In this document: positions 7,520 through 11,065 of the stretch, in pieces
How the letters are laid out: each line of letters starts with the position of its first letter
Numbering within the stretch: position 1 is the stretch's first letter
Assembly: GCA_021826035.1 (NCBI GenBank)
Contig: JAKBBE010000033.1
Span: forward strand, 14,167 to 25,231
DNA from: Pseudomonadota bacterium
GTDB taxonomy: Bacteria > Pseudomonadota > Gammaproteobacteria > Steroidobacterales > Steroidobacteraceae
DNA length: 11,065 nt
Reading direction: 5' to 3'
The notes under the pieces: generated by a model
Databases searched by the model: none
What the model saw: only the letters and a program-made list of their open reading frames with translations
What the model was told of the DNA's origin: nothing
Program-made: the position numbers and the translations under genes

Positions 7520-8839
7520 ATGTCCATCGTTCGGCAGGGCACGCTGCTCGGTCTGGCGCTCGCGACCCTCACGCTCGCCGGGTGCGGCAACAGTGGCGAT
7601 GCGCAGCTGCGGCTGCTGAACGCAAGCGCCGGCTACGCCGCTCTCGATGTGTACTTCGAGCAAAGCGGCACCGGTGGCACCCCGCAGCTGAGCAACGTCG
7701 CCTCCGGCACAGTGAGCGCCTATGCCGGGGTGACCCCGGCGGCCTACACGGTCTATTTCACGAGCCATGGCGTCGGGGCGGCCAACGCGCTCGCCAGTCA
7801 GAGCGCGACCTTCTCCAACAGCAACCGGCGCACCTACGTGGCGTACGGCGACAGCGGGTCGTTCGGTGTGCTCGAAATCAACGAGCAGCAAGGATCCCCC
7901 AATGGCGGGTATGCCAACGTCGAGGTACTCAACGCGGACCCCGACGCCGGCAGTGTCGATGTCTATCTGACCAGCCCCGGCGTGCCGCTCGCCAATGCCT
8001 CGCCGAACTTCAGCGCCGTGGCCGGCGGCAAGGCCACCAGCTTCGCCGCCATTCCCAAGGGAACCTACGAGCTGCGCGTCACGGGGACGGGCAAGAACAC
8101 CGATCTGCGCTTCGACCTGCCCAGCCTGACGCTCACCGACCAAGAGACGCTCTCGCTGATCATCACCGAGGCTCCCGGGGGCTACCTGGTCAACGTGATG
8201 GCGTTGCCGCAGAAGGGCTCGCTCACCACCTATACCAATGCCGATGCGCGCGTGCGCGCGGTGATCGGCGTCAACGGTGCGACCAGCGTCACGACCGCGG
8301 TGGGCGGAATCACTCTGTTGAGCGGGGCGCCGGCGGCGGCGGTGGGGCGCTACGTGCTCGTCCCGGCCGGCACCGAAGCGGTGACCCTGACGGTGAACGG
8401 CTCGGCCGTGAGCGTCCCCAGCCAGGCGCTCACCGCGGGCCAGGACTACACCTTCCTCATTTACGGCAGCCCGGGCAGCGAGCGCGAGAGCTGGCTGCCC
8501 GACAGCAACATCCCGGCGCTCAGCGGCTACTCGAGCGTCCGGCTGGTCAATGCCATGTCTGCCAGCGGCGATCCGCTGTCCCTCGCGGTGGACTTCGTTC
8601 CGGTGGCGACCAATGTGCCCCTCGGCACGGACCTGCCAAGCGGTGCCGCCTCCGGGGCGTCCGCCTACGATACCCAGGTCACCTCGACCACGACCGGAAC
8701 CGTGACCGTGACCGACTACGCCACTTCGCAGACGCTGTACACGGTGAACACCGCCACCCTGGGCTCCGGGGACGTGTACACCATGTTCATGTTCGGCAGC
8801 ACCAGCGCCCCGGTCGGGGTGTTCTCGCAGGATCGCTGA
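7520..8839 (+). CDS. Predicted outer-membrane lipoprotein with four DUF4397-like modules
   Basis: The 439-residue product begins with a lipoprotein signal (LGLALATLTLAGC), with Cys22 as the lipidation site and Gly at the next position, consistent with transfer to the outer membrane. The mature chain appears to be four beta-rich modules at roughly 28-125, 131-230, 242-328 and 337-437. Modules 1, 2 and 4 open with the same pattern: LRLLNAS, VEVLNADPDAGSVDVYL and VRLVNAMSASGDPLSL. Modules 2, 3 and 4 end in a similar strand: LSLIITEAPGG, YTFLIYGSPGS and YTMFMFGSTSA. The repeated VRxxNAS...VDVY pattern is typical of DUF4397, whose function is unknown. There are no catalytic motifs and no cysteine after Cys22, suggesting a structural or binding role at the cell surface or in the periplasm. 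It stands between nagA and another lipoprotein; a part in chitin adhesion is only a guess. Confidence 0.82.
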   Translation: MSIVRQGTLLGLALATLTLAGCGNSGDAQLRLLNASAGYAALDVYFEQSGTGGTPQLSNVASGTVSAYAGVTPAAYTVYFTSHGVGAANALASQSATFSNSNRRTYVAYGDSGSFGVLEINEQQGSPNGGYANVEVLNADPDAGSVDVYLTSPGVPLANASPNFSAVAGGKATSFAAIPKGTYELRVTGTGKNTDLRFDLPSLTLTDQETLSLIITEAPGGYLVNVMALPQKGSLTTYTNADARVRAVIGVNGATSVTTAVGGITLLSGAPAAAVGRYVLVPAGTEAVTLTVNGSAVSVPSQALTAGQDYTFLIYGSPGSERESWLPDSNIPALSGYSSVRLVNAMSASGDPLSLAVDFVPVATNVPLGTDLPSGAASGASAYDTQVTSTTTGTVTVTDYATSQTLYTVNTATLGSGDVYTMFMFGSTSAPVGVFSQDR

Positions 8840-8985
8840 GGCGCCCGATCGCCGCGGCAGGCAAATTCGCGCGGGCACCGGAACCCTGCCGACGTGTCCG
8901 GCTCAAAGACGATACACTAGCTACTTTTTAGCCCGTCCATCCCGGACGGGCTGGCAAAGCCCATCCCGAGCGAAGGGGGAGATTG
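8840..8985 (+). promoter_or_regulatory. Structured leader before the second lipoprotein gene
   Basis: This 146-bp spacer holds AGCCCGTCC (8930-8938), a 5-nt loop and GGACGGGCT (8944-8952), a perfect 9-bp stem preceded by a T5 run. A second AGCCC at 8958-8962 can pair with the same GGGCT (8948-8952), so two folds compete. CCATCCCG occurs at 8937-8944 and again 24 nt later, and TCCC at 8964-8967 can pair with GGGA at 8977-8980 in the ribosome site. A TACACT hexamer at 8913-8918 is a weak -10 candidate. The T-run precedes the stem, so this is not a terminator for plus-strand transcripts. Confidence 0.4.
8975..8981 (+). promoter_or_regulatory. Ribosome binding site of the second lipoprotein gene
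   Basis: GGGGGAG ends 4 nt before the ATG at 8986. The in-frame TTG at 8983 is too close to be used, which supports the ATG. Confidence 0.65.
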
Positions 8986-10869
8986 ATGAATTTCGATTGC
9001 GCTCGCGCAATATCGGGCGCCTCCGGCACCCTGCGCACTTCGATTTGCGCCGTGGGCGCCGCGCTGGCGATTCTGCTCGGCGGCTGCAGCGCCACCACCC
9101 ACGTGTACAACGGTACGCCCGTCCTGATGCTCACCAGCGATGCATCGGGGGATTTCAGCGCGTACTCGGTCGGGCTGTACACGATCACGCTGACGCGCAG
9201 CGACGGGTACGTGGTCTATACCCAGTCCTCGGACCAGCAGGTCGACCTCACGCATCGGATCAACATGTCCGAGCTGTTCGGCGCCACGGGCATCCCCCAG
9301 GGCACGTACAAGAGCATGACGATCTCGCTCGATTACTCCGCGCCGATCGTCTATCTGAAGGGTCAGACCAAGCCAGCCACCGTCAAGAACTCCTCCGGCA
9401 CGCTGAACCCGGGCGTCATCAACGAGACGGTGAAGTTCTCCGCGTCCCATCCGCTGGTGATCGGTCTTAACCAGTCGACCCCGCTCGCCATCAACATCGA
9501 CCTGGCGGCCTCGAACTCGATCGACGCCAGCACCAATACGGTCACGGTCAAACCGTTTCTGGTCGCAACCGTACAGCCTTACCAGAGCCTGCCGCTGCGG
9601 GCGCGCGGACAGATCGTCCTTTCCAAGCCGAGCAGCGGTTATTTCATCGAGAATCTTCGCCCGTTCGACGACACGTACTACGCTGACGGCAACGTCGGCG
9701 CGGTGACCGTCAACGCGTCCTCGAGCACGTATTTCAACGTCAATGGGGTGACGTATACGGGCACAGCGGGCCTGACGGCCCTCGCCAGCCTCAATCCCGG
9801 CATCGTGATAACCGCCTACGGGAACCTGGGCAGCCTCTCGACCATCACCCCGGCGCTCAATGCGACCGAAGTGTATGCGGGCACCACCGCCATCAGTCCG
9901 GGCAATGAGGCCCTGCGTGGCATCGTCGCCGCCCGCAGCGGCAACACCCTGACCGTACGGGGCGCCGAATACGTCTGCCAGGAAGGTCCTTGCCTGAGCA
10001 GTTCCGCGTTCACGTACTACCCGACGGCGACGGTCACCATGGGCTCCGGAACCATCGTGAGCGAAGACGGAGTGGCCGCGAGCGGCCTCGGTCTGCAGTC
10101 GGTGTCGGTCGGACAGCGAATCACCGCACTCGGGGTCGGCACGGTGAGCGGCAGCGCGCTGTCGCTGAGCGTCACCGGCGGCCAGATCCGCCTTCAGTCC
10201 ACGCAGCTGTGGGGCACCCTCGGCAGCGGCGCGGTCGGCAGCGCGACCCTCAACCTGCTCGAGATCGGCCCGTTCCCCCCCAGCGACTTCAACTTCACCG
10301 GCACTGGCGCGAGCAGCAGCAGCGACGCCAACCCGGCCAGCTACGCGGTGAACACCGGCTCGTTCGATGCCAGCACGCTGAGCGCGAATACGCTGATCAA
10401 TGCCGCCGGCATCGTGACGCCGTTCGGCTCGGCTCCGCCGGACTTCACGGCCTCCTCGGTCGCGAACCGGGCCAACGGCCCCTCGACGCTCATTGTGGAG
10501 TGGACCTCGGGCACGACCGCGCCGTTTACCAGCTACAGCAGCTCGGGACTGGTGGTCAATCTCGGCAACACCGCCATCACCTCGGCGATTCTGCGCACCG
10601 GACCGCAGACCGTGCAGCTCTCGAGTCTCTCGGCCAGCCCGACCATCATTGCCGGGTGCGCGAGCGGCACGTGCAGCGGCAGCTCCGAGTACGCGATCGG
10701 CAACGCCACCAACGGCGTGCAGGTGTACGAGAGCGGCACGAATTTCCTCAGCGGCCTCTCGAGCACGCTGAACGGCTCGAACAACGTATTCAAGCTGGTG
10801 GCGATCGGCACCTACGATTCCAGCACGAACACGTTCTACACGCAGCGCATGGATGTGGCGCTGAAGTAG
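8986..10869 (+). CDS. Predicted outer-membrane lipoprotein with DUF4382-like and DUF5666-like regions
   Basis: The 627-residue product has a lipoprotein signal (GAALAILLGGC) with Cys34 lipidated and Ser next, fitting the outer membrane. Residues 44-190 resemble DUF4382: VLMLTSDASGDFSAYSVGLYTITLTR, broken here as VLMLTSDASGDF plus SVGLYTITLTR, followed by VDLTHRINMSELFGATGIPQGTYKSMTISLD. From about 206 onward come several beta modules with the DUF5666-like pattern RGIVAARSGNTLTVRG ... VTMGSGTIV ... SVSVGQRITALGVG (310-385), and looser copies at 206-290 and 406-480. Two close Cys pairs (331/336 and 558/563) could form disulfides. The C-terminal half is rich in Ser, Thr, Gly and Asn. No enzyme motif is recognised. 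The gene follows the DUF4397 lipoprotein by 146 bp on the same strand, and the two may be partners. The lipoprotein call is firm; the domain names are from pattern memory and less certain. Confidence 0.78.
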   Translation: MNFDCARAISGASGTLRTSICAVGAALAILLGGCSATTHVYNGTPVLMLTSDASGDFSAYSVGLYTITLTRSDGYVVYTQSSDQQVDLTHRINMSELFGATGIPQGTYKSMTISLDYSAPIVYLKGQTKPATVKNSSGTLNPGVINETVKFSASHPLVIGLNQSTPLAINIDLAASNSIDASTNTVTVKPFLVATVQPYQSLPLRARGQIVLSKPSSGYFIENLRPFDDTYYADGNVGAVTVNASSSTYFNVNGVTYTGTAGLTALASLNPGIVITAYGNLGSLSTITPALNATEVYAGTTAISPGNEALRGIVAARSGNTLTVRGAEYVCQEGPCLSSSAFTYYPTATVTMGSGTIVSEDGVAASGLGLQSVSVGQRITALGVGTVSGSALSLSVTGGQIRLQSTQLWGTLGSGAVGSATLNLLEIGPFPPSDFNFTGTGASSSSDANPASYAVNTGSFDASTLSANTLINAAGIVTPFGSAPPDFTASSVANRANGPSTLIVEWTSGTTAPFTSYSSSGLVVNLGNTAITSAILRTGPQTVQLSSLSASPTIIAGCASGTCSGSSEYAIGNATNGVQVYESGTNFLSGLSSTLNGSNNVFKLVAIGTYDSSTNTFYTQRMDVALK

Positions 10870-10883
10870 CAGGCCCGGCTCGT

Positions 10884-10913
10884 GCGCGCCGGGCGAATCA
10901 ACGCCCGGCGCGC
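10884..10913. terminator. 12-bp hairpin between convergent genes
   Basis: GCGCGCCGGGCG (10884-10895), loop AATCAA, and CGCCCGGCGCGC (10902-10913) form a perfect 12-bp stem. It lies 14 nt after the lipoprotein stop and 23 nt after the convergent frmA stop, so it could end both transcripts. Only a mixed TCCGTCT follows in the plus direction, with no T-run in the minus direction, so termination may be inefficient or depend on Rho. Confidence 0.6.
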
Positions 10914-10936
10914 TCCGTCTCGCGCCGCCGGTGGCC

Positions 10937-11065
<129 letters not shown>

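Noticed and set aside
7331..8878. A 515-codon minus-strand frame opposite the DUF4397 lipoprotein
   Set aside because: Low-complexity Arg/Gly/Ala/His composition without a domain or ribosome site; the plus-strand frame has a signal peptide, lipobox and repeated modules.
8925..8952. Intrinsic terminator after the DUF4397 gene
   Set aside because: The T5 run comes before the stem in the plus direction, and the minus direction gives an A-run, so neither orientation has terminator architecture.
8940..8970. Possible GEMM (cyclic di-GMP) riboswitch, suggested by GGCAAAGCC near the second lipoprotein start
   Set aside because: The conserved GEMM junction and tetraloop-receptor elements are not present; only a short GC hairpin resembles it.

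Overview
The window is GC-rich Gram-negative DNA. It carries a TonB-dependent outer-membrane receptor, two lipoproteins with lipoboxes and class III alcohol dehydrogenase. The receptor looks like the large Xanthomonadales/Caulobacterales-type branch, and the set of GntR regulator, SIS-type NagB-II and NagA is the form of N-acetylglucosamine (GlcNAc) locus known from xanthomonads. A gammaproteobacterium related to Xanthomonadales or Steroidobacterales is therefore the best guess. No 16S or other phylogenetic marker is present, so this is inference.

Layout: (1) 1-1190, minus: a secreted family 18 glycoside hydrolase (chitinase-like), cut by the left edge at its C-terminus. (2) 1191-1367: a short spacer with three strong GC hairpins. 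(3) 1368-4118, minus: the TonB-dependent receptor. (4) 4119-4495: a divergent control region, unusually AT-rich for this DNA, with repeated TGGTATT boxes. (5) 4496-7412, plus: a tightly overlapping operon of a GntR/UTRA repressor, SIS-domain glucosamine-6-phosphate deaminase (NagB-II) and GlcNAc-6-phosphate deacetylase (NagA). (6) 7520-8839 and 8986-10869, plus: two predicted outer-membrane lipoproteins of unknown function, one made of four DUF4397-like modules and one with an N-terminal DUF4382-like domain followed by DUF5666-like beta modules. (7) 10884-10913: a 12-bp hairpin between convergent genes. (8) 10937-11065, minus: the C-terminal end of S-(hydroxymethyl)glutathione dehydrogenase (FrmA), cut by the right edge.

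How it fits together: the hydrolase would release chitooligosaccharides or GlcNAc outside the cytoplasm, and the receptor would import them across the outer membrane. After import and phosphorylation, NagA removes the acetyl group from GlcNAc-6-P and NagB-II converts glucosamine-6-P to fructose-6-P and ammonia. The GntR/UTRA protein probably senses a phosphorylated amino sugar and controls both divergent units from the shared intergenic region. The inner-membrane transporter, GlcNAc kinase and beta-hexosaminidase that would complete the route are not in this window.

The catabolic locus is of a known kind. The least understood parts are the lipoprotein pair, the multi-box control region and the structured RNA leaders. 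No CRISPR array, tRNA, rRNA, insertion sequence or phage gene was seen.
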